From: Heliopora coerulea
Taxonomy: Eukaryota > Cnidaria > Anthozoa > Scleralcyonacea > Helioporidae
NCBI GenBank assembly: GCA_030142905.1
Contig: JASJOG010000175.1
Coordinates: 1-64,000, forward strand
DNA: 64,000 bases
Reading direction: 5' to 3'
The notes under the pieces are model-generated. The model was not told the DNA's origin. It searched no databases and worked only from the letters and a program-made list of their open reading frames with translations. This document shows, piece after piece, positions 56,501-64,000 of this stretch (its first letter is position 1; each line of letters begins with the position of its first letter). A program made the translations under genes and the position numbers.

Positions 56501-59500
56501 ATTCTAACACAGATGTTTCCATAAAAATTTGCAGACAAGTATCGAACATCATTCTCAGCGATGATCTTTGAGTCTTCAACAGCAATTCAATCCCACCAAG
56601 GTGGTCACAAGTAAATATCAAATTGATCAATGATTTAACTTCACTAATATAAGACCGCTGCGAATTCCACGCAGTTCGCAGCGTTTGCCAGGTGCGATCA
56701 AATATGTTTAATGCAGAATCAAGCACCAATATCGAAAGATCAATAGTCTAGCCCACCGTCTGATCAGCTGGGCACTCGAATTACCAATTATACCACCCCA
56801 GCTGTGTGGAAAAGAAGAGCTGAAAGGCAACATCTAATCTGGTTTGTCGATTTCAAGTTCCAAACATCCCCCAAAACTGACAAAAACGATAAACTGTAGT
56901 AAATTTCAGGAATTACTTATAATGTGCCTAACAGGGCTGTGCCACTACACAATCTGTGAGTCCACCGAAGAGATAAAAGTGTTGATGAAAGAAGATAAAA
57001 AAATGACAGCTTTAGGCAAAGGTGTGAAAATAACATTGAAATTAGCAAAGCTAAGGTCGCAGTAGGCTTGCACAGAGGAAAACGATTCAGCAAAACACCT
57101 GCGGTCGGTCGTTTACTACTCAAATAATCTATCCGGAGCACAGGTCCTGGCGAATGAACAGCGCTAACCGTATTTTGAATAATCACACTAAATTGTACCC
57201 AGGCTGCGCTCAAGCAGGCACAGGATGAGAGAACTAAACAACGAACAAGACGGCATCATGCAATCATTATGTAGGAAATACGGTCTAAAAATTATTTTCA
57301 GTTCTCTTTGTTACTAAACAGATGATTATATTTGTAAAGATCAATATCGATGACTTGAAATTAACGTCGTTCGTGTATTATTCTCGCGAGAGATCTGCGT
57401 ATGATAACCGTGACCACGGGAGTGCTAGACCATAGAATGAGTGGCAATGTGGATTTTACACTGTCGAACTCCGGTAGTTAACCACGTGTTTTACAAGTTA
57501 TTTCGGATTTGATTCAAAGCATCTTTATAGCGAATTACATGTGGTACATTTACGATTTATCGAATACCAAAGAAGAGCAACGTTCGCCCTGGCGCTCAAG
57601 ATGCCAAGGTTACTGTAGTGATATTTCAAAAGTGAACGAACTCGAACCGTTACCGTTATCGAACCATTATTGGTTCACTGGTACTCAAAAATGTTCCCGA
57701 GTTCTGGTCCAGTTCGATGATGTCTTGTAGTCGAGCAGGCAGCATGCCATCGCTCTCTTCCATTCTAATTGACCGACTAAATTTAGAAAGGATTTTTGTC
57801 CGACGCCGGATTTTATCTTCTCGCGGCCTTGTTTTGATAAACGGTGAAATACGCGTACACCGCAGTGACTAGTTCAATTTCTGATCGTAAAATGTTGTTT
57901 ACACAGGAAATAAGGTTTCGTAATCTCACCGTTGTAATTTATGGTTAACTTTTGAAGGAGATTACGGTTTTGGAAAGATAAAGCAGGTTTTTGTCCTTTC
58001 ACGGGTGAACGCCTTCTCGGCTACTATTTCAGGAAGCGTCCTGAATAGGGTCATTGATTGCCTTGGTGAAGCTTCTTGTTTTTTACGTTAAAGATCAAAG
58101 AGTTTTGAAGAGATATGAACAAGTGTTAATAAAAGGAAGTTTTAAGTTTAATCGTAAGGAGGGTGACCGGAGCGTCATGCAGCAGTGGCAGCCAATCTAA
58201 TCCAGTAATTCTCCTTCAAATATTTCAGTGTTTTTAACCAAGGATGATTGGAATTTTATGTTACGATCACGCCTGCAGTATCACCCAGTTATCCAAATGA
58301 CGGTACGGTTGGACTACAATCAGACAACAGTCTAACGACCTCTCAAAAAAACATCAACAAATGAGCCGGAACATAGCTGACACAGACTGAATGAAGCAAG
58401 ACATCACTAGTAATAAAAAAAAAATGAGGGAAGTTCTCACTCATTTGGCCGACTTCATGCTACCGACATCTGACCGTCCAATTACGTTCAACCAACGCTA
58501 TCTGACATTTAATGACAGATTTACCACGCTCAGGGCCATCATGCGAGAAGTCAAAAAAGCTTTCTTATAACCAAAGCAGATTATAATGTTAAAATAATCA
58601 TTGAGAAAGTCAAACTAAGAAGAACGAAACTGAGGTGCTTGGGCTGAGGGGGACGAAAAACCTGGTGGGTCTCTCCCCCCCTAATTGAGTATCCATTCCC
58701 CTCCCATAAAAAAAAAACAAAAACTGTTAATTCTGCCACACAAAACTGAATCGGACTTTCTATGCACAAACAAGCATTCTACTATCGTTATGACGGATCT
58801 TAAACAAATAGACAAGATATGTGAAATATAAAACCGTGAACCCAGGAAGCATTTCCGGTCATCGTTGCTGAGGGTAAATGTATATAAATTAACTCTAAGG
58901 AGTTAAGGCTTCTCAACTAGAACTAAAAGAATTTTTTATAAAGAATACTTGAATCTAAAAATCCCTTGTAGCGGTTCGCTGGAACATGCTTCGATCGCGC
59001 AGTTAGACTGAAAAGTCACTATTTCTTGATTGGTTTAACGCAATGTTTGTACCAACCATCCCTCCCTAAAGCTGATTTCAGAATATCTCTTCTCACAAAA
59101 TTCTTCTCTTCCAGCATTTTAGATATCATGAATCAATTTCTAAACTTAGCATAACGTGTCGGCGACTGGGTAAAGATAACATCCTAATGGTCTTTTGACA
59201 GCGCCCTTTCTATCCATCGCCAAGACAAGACACAACAGGTTTGGCCGGATGACACCAATATTCACCCTCTAAGACCCTCCTTTAACATTCTCCCAGCGTT
59301 TACACGATATGCTCATCCATCTCCCGTTGACTGTGGTTCAAGAATGAACTGTCTTTGATGGTGAATTTACACATTGCCTGAGAGTAAGGCATCACAACGC
59401 CTCGTCCGAAAGCAAATATTCCAGACAAAGTCGCTTCGCCAAACGGTGGTAAGTCAAAATTCGGTTTCAGTCGTAATGAGAAATGTCAGGTGGCAATATG

Positions 59501-60542
59501 GACCGCAAATTTATGTGTCGGTTATTCCCACCACGTGTCGACGTCCTAGGGTTTTTGGTATGATACCGGAAGCAAGGTAGATTAGGGTCTACAAATTACA
59601 ACTGGGCAATTGTTATCCTCGAAATTAGAAACAGTGGTTTGCCAAACATCCTGACGGTCCTGACATTTAGTGAGACTTCAAAAGCCGGGAATACGACAGT
59701 GAAGCAATTTTACTTATGACATTCTACCAAAGTTTCAAACTAAGATGACGCCAGCGCATAATTCGAATATTCCCCAACATTTCATTCAAATCTATGAATG
59801 TGATCTCTACTGCTCATCCTTCTGTCTTCATCTTGTCAGCGAGTGGTTCGAAACTGTTCGTTACATCTTGCTTAGCGGTTCTCTCACAGCCATTACAGAA
59901 ACGGGTGGATTTAAAACAACAGTAAAAGATCGTGTGTGCGGCAAGAGTGTAATATTTCACAATCAAAACATCCTTAATCATAATAAGCACTAATAAAAAG
60001 TATTGATTCATTCACTTGACGCAACGAAAGGCTTTACATAAACCAGTAGGTTAGAACACGACAAGACACACTTCCAAACTACTATCGGTTGAACGTTATA
60101 CTAAAAACATTCAACACCTTAAAACCACGCACGGACAACAGATAAAAAAAAATTCCAAAAGTCGTAAACAAACGATATAATCTTATTTACCAAATGTAGG
60201 CTTGCCAAAACTAAATGAAACGGCTCGAAGTTGTACACGTATAGTGTTCTAACTAAATAAGATATGGAAGATGTTTATAACATAAATGACCTTTACTTGG
60301 TCTGGCGCTCATGTCACCTCTTTTGAAGTCTCCAATCTATTACTAAACACACCTTGTAAAAAGAACTGACTCGATGGCCTACGGCCTACCATTTCAACGT
60401 AGCTATTTGGGAAAAAAACATTCTGTTACTTACGTTTTCTGAAATTGGACCGCTTTATCTTTTCACGAAATACTCCCCCTACGCGAAGATCTGACCGTAA
60501 AAGAAGGCCGAGCACACTTGTGTAAAGAACCAAGACCCACAT
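34279..60542 (-). CDS. Collagen XV/XVIII-type (multiplexin) gene with endostatin, 38 exons
   Basis: Secreted basement-membrane collagen, expected to trimerise and carry glycosaminoglycan chains. I chained 38 minus-strand exons with GT donors and AG acceptors and no phase conflict, giving about 1308 residues, close to the usual length of human collagen XV and short XVIII forms. Domain order is signal peptide (1-20), TSPN/laminin-G-like (about 37-256), Ser/Thr-rich (257-439), a Cys-containing linker (440-468), interrupted Gly-X-Y helix (about 469-1040), trimerisation domain (1063-1105), hinge (1106-1139) and endostatin (1140-1308). No frizzled or DUF959 region was seen, so it matches a short isoform. 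Apart from the first junction and the last, every exon boundary is phase 0. Seen: the reading frames and splice sites. Known: this domain order defines multiplexins. Inferred: splicing of each small exon. XV versus XVIII cannot be decided, because one ancestral gene is expected outside vertebrates. Confidence 0.93.
34908..35330. repeat. CAT/CCATTA microsatellite inside the collagen gene
   Basis: About 420 bp of CAT, CATTAC and CCATCA units in the intron between the first two endostatin exons. It ends only about 25 bp from the donor of exon 35548-35354. Frames translated from it on both strands are artefacts. Confidence 0.92.
36254..36554 (-). CDS. Collagen XV/XVIII exons 34-35: short NC1 hinge
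   Basis: Two small phase-0 exons, 36554-36513 ([14 protein letters not shown]) and 36313-36254 (a proline-rich segment ending NARTPY), join the trimerisation domain to endostatin. The hinge is only about 34 residues, shorter than the roughly 70 to 100 residues typical of vertebrates. Proteases release endostatin from such hinges in vertebrates. Whether cleavage occurs here is unknown. There is one N-x-T sequon. Confidence 0.75.
37232..37360 (-). CDS. Collagen XV/XVIII exon 33: NC1 trimerisation domain
   Basis: A 129-nt phase-0 exon encodes 43 residues: [10 protein letters not shown], then [20 protein letters not shown] and QGWKSIQ. The pattern of a starting strand, P-[DE]-G-T-[IL]-A, a further strand with L-[FY]-V-R and then G-W matches the compact trimerisation domain of collagens XV and XVIII. 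This small domain selects and aligns three chains and comes before the hinge and endostatin. Confidence 0.9.
37816..38274. mobile_element. Fold-back retroelement remnant flanked by a 15-bp target-site duplication
   Basis: TTCTATTGGAATCAA occurs at 37801-37815 and again at 38275-38289, immediately flanking the insert. Inside, arms 37851-37993 and about 38135-38277 are inverted copies (GAAGTCGTAATAT ... ATATTACGACTTC), each carrying GACGAAACGTCAG plus a GTCGC/GCGAC stem. About 35 bp lie between the left duplication and the left arm. No reverse-transcriptase frame. This fits a non-autonomous element of the Penelope or hammerhead-bearing class. Lies in the intron before the trimerisation-domain exon. 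Confidence 0.75.
38388..39875 (-). CDS. Collagen XV/XVIII exons 28-32: last triple helix and start of NC1
   Basis: Exons 39875-39759, 39494-39459, 39286-39251, 39137-39102 and 38615-38388, all phase 0. The last exon has 76 codons. It carries the final helix ([16 protein letters not shown]), then changes to non-collagenous sequence rich in Ser, Arg and Ala ending APTLG before GTAGGT, so it spans the start of the carboxy-terminal NC1 region. Reading through the donor would give a stop four codons later; the in-phase continuation at 37360 makes splicing much more likely. Confidence 0.88.
38700..38965. repeat. A/C-rich (CAA/ACA) low-complexity sequence
   Basis: Degenerate CAACAA and ACAGCA words in a collagen intron. 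The minus-strand frame over it is Val/Leu-rich and has no splice or domain support. Confidence 0.6.
40541..43933 (-). CDS. Collagen XV/XVIII exons 16-27: middle triple helix
   Basis: Twelve phase-0 exons: 43933-43880, 43343-43290, 43111-43034, 42612-42586, 42380-42354, 42258-42196, 41886-41806, 41291-41247, 41168-41070, 40943-40908, 40770-40675 and 40582-40541. Most are pure Gly-X-Y (for example [10 protein letters not shown]). Two are non-collagenous breaks: 41886-41806 ([20 protein letters not shown], 27 residues) and 40582-40541 ([14 protein letters not shown], 14 residues). Donors include GTAAAC, GTATGT, GTGGGG and GTGCGT. Several interruptions in the helix are a family trait of multiplexins. 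Confidence 0.87.
41975..42035. repeat. AAAC simple repeat
   Basis: ACAAACAAAC units in the collagen intron between the exons ending 42196 and starting 41886. Confidence 0.8.
44539..48749 (-). CDS. Collagen XV/XVIII exons 6-15: first part of interrupted triple helix
   Basis: Ten phase-0 exons: 48749-48693, 48541-48515, 48327-48289, 47826-47746, 47192-47142, 46512-46480, 46126-46100, 45554-45528, 45087-44881 and 44616-44539. They encode Gly-X-Y triplets with frequent GEKGD, GERGD and GPPGPP, broken by short interruptions such as [13 protein letters not shown] and SNATTHR. Many exons are 27 nt or another multiple of 9 and end in a basic residue before the splice. Exon 14 (45087-44881) is the longest: a polyproline-glycine run, an interruption with an N-x-T sequon, and a Ser-Gly-Asp that could carry a GAG chain. 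Exon 15 uses an AAG acceptor. Confidence 0.87.
46823..46958. repeat. Inverted repeat in a collagen intron
   Basis: Arms GGTTCGAAAGTTTGA ... CTGAAATCAG and CTGATTTCAG ... TCAAACTTTCGAAC flank a centre of about 40 bp. Imperfect, MITE-like. Confidence 0.6.
48566..48640. repeat. 29-bp tandem repeat, 2.6 copies
   Basis: The unit ACAATCTAGGCTCTAAGTCA with TATACTTCA-like spacing repeats twice and partly a third time, with single-base differences, just upstream of a small helix exon. Confidence 0.75.
49018..49190. repeat. ACA/CAA microsatellite
   Basis: About 170 bp of ACA, ACG and AAC triplets, ending in AAT units. Poly-Thr and poly-Val frames on the two strands are translations of the repeat. Confidence 0.9.
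49370..49456 (-). CDS. Collagen XV/XVIII exon 5: cysteine-containing non-collagenous linker
   Basis: An 87-nt phase-0 exon with a CAG acceptor and a GTATGA donor encodes 29 residues with a C-x3-C pair ([11 protein letters not shown]) and no glycine triplets. It sits between the Ser/Thr-rich exon and the first glycine-containing exon. In other collagens, cysteines just before the helix link chains. That role is inferred here. Confidence 0.7.
49690..50300. repeat. G/T-rich degenerate simple repeats
   Basis: CGTGTCCGTGTC-like hexamers (49750-49860), then TTGTGCTGTGC-like words (50090-50290) in the intron before the Cys-linker exon. Overlapping Cys/Val-rich frames are artefacts. Confidence 0.75.
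50652..51200 (-). CDS. Collagen XV/XVIII exon 4: Ser/Thr-rich mucin-like segment with likely GAG sites
   Basis: One 549-nt phase-0 exon encodes 183 residues, mostly Ser, Thr, Val and Ala, with no cysteine and no Gly-X-Y. It starts [14 protein letters not shown] and ends VVADFIP before GTAAGT. The Ser-Gly-Asp-Asp near the start is a good glycosaminoglycan attachment site; Ser-Gly also occurs in KVSGSK and TASGNAS, and NAT, NAS and NVT are N-glycosylation sequons. Human collagens XV and XVIII carry chondroitin or heparan sulphate in the matching region. Dense Ser/Thr suggests O-glycosylation. A 119-codon frame on the opposite strand is a shadow of this exon. Confidence 0.85.
51290..51390. repeat. 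Short fold-back pair of hammerhead-like motifs
   Basis: Left arm ACGTACTAAGGTTTCGAGCG ... TTCATCAC and right arm AATGAAG ... TTTCGAAACATCAGTACGT are inverted and separated by about 23 bp. Each reads (A/G)ATGA, a small stem, then CGAAAC. Lies just upstream of the Ser/Thr-rich exon of the collagen gene. Confidence 0.5.
52074..53276 (-). CDS. Collagen XV/XVIII exons 2-3: TSPN / laminin-G-like domain
   Basis: Exon 53276-52699 (578 nt) encodes a beta-rich laminin-G-like fold: an acidic start ([10 protein letters not shown]), [10 protein letters not shown], strand-like [20 protein letters not shown], the cysteine in YYDCPAEKE, and [10 protein letters not shown] near the end. Exon 52154-52074 (27 codons) completes it with [19 protein letters not shown]. 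The pattern of a glycine-strand followed by L-x-x-DP-x-x-A-x-x-C is the classic end of TSPN domains in collagens V, IX, XI, XV and XVIII. The two cysteines are placed to form the conserved disulphide. The domain usually mediates matrix interactions. Confidence 0.9.
53282..60433. other. First intron of the collagen gene
   Basis: About 7.2 kb with no supported exon or RNA gene. Scattered short frames lack splice support. First introns of this length often hold enhancers, but no specific element can be named from the sequence. Confidence 0.6.
60434..60542 (-). CDS. Collagen XV/XVIII exon 1: start codon and signal peptide
   Basis: ATG at 60542-60540 opens a frame starting [15 protein letters not shown], a short hydrophobic core typical of a secretion signal, followed by a basic stretch. 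The exon ends at a strong donor (GTAAGT) after 109 nt, leaving one base. The thrombospondin-N exon at 53276 starts with two bases that complete that codon, so the two join in frame across a 7.2-kb intron. This is the only signal-peptide-like exon I found upstream. A further small exon within the long intron or an alternative promoter cannot be excluded. Confidence 0.65.
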
Positions 60543-60680
60543 CGTTTATGTCGGACACCTTATCTCTCAAATCGTTTTCCAACCACGCCGGTATTCAGCA
60601 GCTATCCGTGAAAAGAGATCCTCAGATTCAACTTCAGTTTAAAGTGACTGAATATCAGAAGATATATTGGCCCAACTGAT

Positions 60681-60687
60681 TTATATA
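60681..60687 (-). promoter_or_regulatory. Candidate TATA box of the collagen gene
   Basis: Read on the minus strand, TATATAA lies about 140 bp upstream of the collagen start codon. A TTCAGTCA sequence resembling an initiator follows 38 bp downstream (its A at 60649). The spacing is a little longer than the usual 28 to 32 bp and the region is AT-rich, so this is only a candidate core promoter. Confidence 0.35.
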
Positions 60688-60689
60688 GA

Positions 60690-63600
60690 GCTCATCACAG
60701 CCGTTCCGGGTCAATATTCTCAATAAAGTGTTAACTGCTTGCCTGCAGTTTCATGCCAGTTTTTCAAACCCGTATTTGCCACAGGAGGGAAGTGAAGACG
60801 TTCTTAGGCCGTGATGATATTAGGCAGTGAACCTGGCGAGGTGATGATTAACGACGAACAATTCACAGAGGGCTTTCCATTCTAATGATGTGTCAGATCC
60901 TCAAGTATTTGCCATCGACGCTAAAAGGTGACACTAAATGACCGAAATGTTTACACTGGCTGACATTTGAGTGTCTGGAGACATTTTTGCAGCGTCAAAG
61001 CGTTGAACAGGTGTTTTGGATAAGACTCGAAGACCAAGGTTTATCGAACACGGGGCGATAAAGTAAACGATGCATTCACGTCACTCAACGAACATTGTCA
61101 CCATCGCGGTAAGTGGATAGCGACAAGACGATACAAGAGGTCTATGGAAAAAAGATTCCAGGCGAAGTTACTCAGCCGTACAACTGAGCAGTTAAAAGTG
61201 TTACACCCCAAAGATAATGATACAGCACAATCGCAAAAGGAAGAACGACATCCATGCGATGAAAGTCATTCGTTAAAGCTGACAAGATAAACGAAGACAA
61301 CCATTTGAGATTGCCAGGGATAACAGATAAAATCAAACCATGCTCTGATACATTGACAATGCGTAGATCAATGACATTTCAAAGCAAGCAACCGCCCGGA
61401 ATTTACCCATGAGCAATGTTTTGATGCCAGGAATATCCTGCCATAATTAAGGTACAGGAAACCATCCTGGTTTTAGCTCAACAACAATCACAAGGGCTGG
61501 TCGTTAATTCCTTGATGGACTTACATAGGCAACTATAAATGGAACTACGTAGGTAATGCCTAAATACGGAACGACAAACGAATTAAGAGAAAGCTTTCAA
61601 AAAAAGGCTGTCTCGGAATAAGGATAACAAGTTTCCAATCACTTCCTAGCCACTGTGCATTCTTTCAGAATCAAAACTGAAAAGCGGGATTTTACGAGGA
61701 GCTGGGAGTATATTAATTGTTTTAAAATATTAGATTCAAAAAGAATGGGATTGGAATGACGTAGTTTATGTTTCCAGAAAGCGAAAAAGAAAAAATTGAA
61801 TTAGAATGAAACATTGGAGAACAGTTTGTTAGTTACTTGGATAAATATGGCGAAGAGAAAAGAGTTTGACTGTAAGTTTGACATTTCAGTCCTTTCAACA
61901 GCTATGGATGGACGACGGTGTTGAAAAGGGGAAGTGTCAAGGAGGGTTAACAGCCCCACGTAGAGGAGTAAGCGTGACATACCCCCCGGACGTCGGCATC
62001 TTTACATCCCATGCTGTTGCCTCAGACTTGCGATGGCCGCAGGGTAATTCATAGGACTATTAACAAATCATGGATTGGGTAAATGAGTTTTTAACCGGCA
62101 ATATGTTAAAATGGAAACAAAATAATTTGTAGTAAAGAAAGAAAACTTTCAAAAGAACATTTCTTTCACATAAGAATGGCAAATATATGGCCAAATATCG
62201 CCAGTTCTTCTATCTGACAACCCGGATATATTCTATCTTATATATCCTATACACCATTGTTTGGATCATAAAAAACAATATCAGTTTATCTTGCAAAAGC
62301 GACAATTTAATACTTTAACGAGACTTCTTCTCACTGCCATATATCCACATATATCCAGAGTTGATCCTGACAGAACGTCACAAGAATCTGTTCATCTGAA
62401 AACTTTCGTTTTGCTTTCCAAAGATTCCTTCAATTTCAATGTTGTTCCCAACGAATTAGTGAATTTACACCTATGGCTTTGTCATGCTTATAAAAAGCAA
62501 GTATTTTCGCACGGGTTTAATATCTTAGACATGTAAGCTGATGATCCCGTTCTTCACGAATTTCCTGTTGCTATATGTCTTATGCCACTACGATCGGTAT
62601 AATCACTTTTCACTCTCCACTATGTTTTTCACTCTTCACAGTAAAAGGAATTTTCGGGGTTTCGCAGTGTTTTGAAACTTATAAACGCTCAAAAACTATA
62701 TGTCAAGAAATTTCATTCCCAAATCAAGTTCACCGAGCCTTCAACGCTTCCTGACACATCAAAAGTATTCTTTAGTGAGTTGACAAGTCCACATCTTGCA
62801 GTCGATATTCGGTAAAGTTTGACATCAAAACCTGATTATCAACTTCCTTCTTTAATATACAAATGTATAAAGGCCGGAATCCTCCTTTATTTTTCTTCCT
62901 GGAGACAACAGTAGAAACACAAAGCAACTTTTAGAGTTGGAAGACATGACCTATCTTGCTTACCGATTAACAAAGTTATTTCCTAGAGAGAAGGCCGTGC
63001 ACTGCATTGTTATATACGAGATTTCCTTTTCTTTACGGATGACCTCCTAATATAGTTACTAATACAAAGAGGATTAAATTCAGTATTAATAAATTTCCAA
63101 CTTTCGTTTATCTCCTCTACGTGCCTCAACTATAGCAAAGGGATTGTGGAAACACGAGCACAAATCTGAGAGGAAGAACTGGAGATGAAAATTAAATTAA
63201 TCTGTCAAAAGTGTTGAGAGGATACGAAGTGAATGATATACGAATAGCACGCTTTGAGTGAATAACAGACAAACTATAACCTAAAAGTGCTGGGATTTCT
63301 GCTCAAATGACTTTACTTGCACTATTTTTAAGCAGCTTTACTGGATATATTCATCAACAACATTAACATTCTCCACGTTATATTTGCCAATCCAGCCAGG
63401 TCAGCTTTCCAGACCACGGTAATTGGAAAACCCTGAGAAAAGACATTCAGTCCAAAGTAGATAACTAGTTTCATGCATGATTTGTGAATATACTTCCACA
63501 GCAAGATGGTCGATCTCAGAGATGATTCGACGTTGAAGAGGACAATATATGCAAAGAAGAACAGCAGTTTCTCTGAAGTTCCTGCATTTCCCCAACCATC

Positions 63601-64000
63601 CACGAACCTAGAAGCTGCTTTAAATGCTAACAATTTTTACTTATTTCGATTTTTTCAAGAACCGTATTAAAAAAAGATTTTAACAATAAACCTGAGAAAA
63701 GAACGAGCACTGCACTGCGCCAGGAATCTAAGAAAACGTTTAATAGAGAGCTTTGGAACATTATTCAGAAAAAAAGAAAGAAAAAGAAGAAAGAATTCCT
63801 TCCGGGAAAAGGCATAACTAAATCTAACCGTGAAGACGTTAAAAGTTTAAGATTTGCTTAAGTTGTTGACCGTTGCACCGAAAAGTAAAATGTGGGCTTT
63901 ACAAATGATCAACGTCGTAGTAGGATGTAAAACAAAAAGGAAGTTAACGTTAGAACAATGGACTGCGACAACCGCAAAGTATTTGAACAATGGAATTCTC
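60690..64000. other. Upstream flank of the collagen gene
   Basis: No gene supported. The longest frame (minus, 63633-63328, 101 codons, hydrophobic) has no recognisable domain, signal or splice context, so I leave it uncalled. Confidence 0.55.

Noticed and set aside
63328..63633. 101-codon hydrophobic minus-strand frame
   Set aside because: No recognisable motif, no splice context and an overlapping alternative frame; could be chance in AT-rich DNA.
1..64000. CRISPR arrays, bacterial operons, rRNA genes or reverse-transcriptase/transposase coding regions
   Set aside because: None seen. Repeats are simple sequence, tandem duplications or non-coding fold-backs, and gene structure is eukaryotic.

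Overview
This is a eukaryotic genomic window, probably from an anthozoan cnidarian (coral or sea anemone). It is AT-rich, with short exons split by introns that almost all begin GT and end AG, no operons, and many simple repeats and small fold-back elements. The organism guess is an inference from gene content and repeat style, not a database match. Both recognisable genes lie on the minus strand, head to tail, so transcription runs from high to low coordinates.

Right half (about 60.7 to 34.3 kb): one gene encoding a collagen XV/XVIII-type multiplexin. I could chain 38 exons in consistent phase, from a signal-peptide exon at 60542 to a stop at 34279, giving about 1308 residues. The order is signal peptide, thrombospondin-N/laminin-G-like domain, Ser/Thr-rich segment with Ser-Gly-Asp sites, an interrupted triple helix on many small phase-0 exons, a trimerisation domain, a short hinge and a C-terminal endostatin domain with four cysteines. 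The product should be a secreted basement-membrane proteoglycan-like collagen.

Middle (about 34.0 to 22.05 kb): the amino-terminal half of a tensin-like gene. The chained exons encode a rabenosyn-like C2H2 zinc finger, a C1 domain, a PTEN/tensin-type phosphatase domain with an intact C-x5-R loop (HCKGGKGRTG), and a C2 domain. The order zinc finger, C1, phosphatase, C2 is unusual and is the most interesting protein-level observation here.

Left end (about 9.0 kb to beyond the left edge): seven in-phase minus-strand exons encode about 739 residues of disordered, Ser/Pro-rich protein with an LD-like motif. I think this is the central part of the same tensin gene, whose SH2-PTB end would lie off the left edge, but the join across the 9 to 22 kb gap is not proven.

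The 9 to 22 kb stretch, the 53.3 to 60.4 kb intron and the 60.7 to 64 kb flank hold no gene I can support. They and the other introns contain a perfect 407-bp tandem duplication, a 51-bp near-perfect palindrome, a degenerate tRNA-like sequence, microsatellites and several inverted-repeat elements. Many of these carry a recurring GAAACGTCAG-type motif that resembles part of a hammerhead-ribozyme core; such ribozymes are known from Penelope-like and related retroelements.
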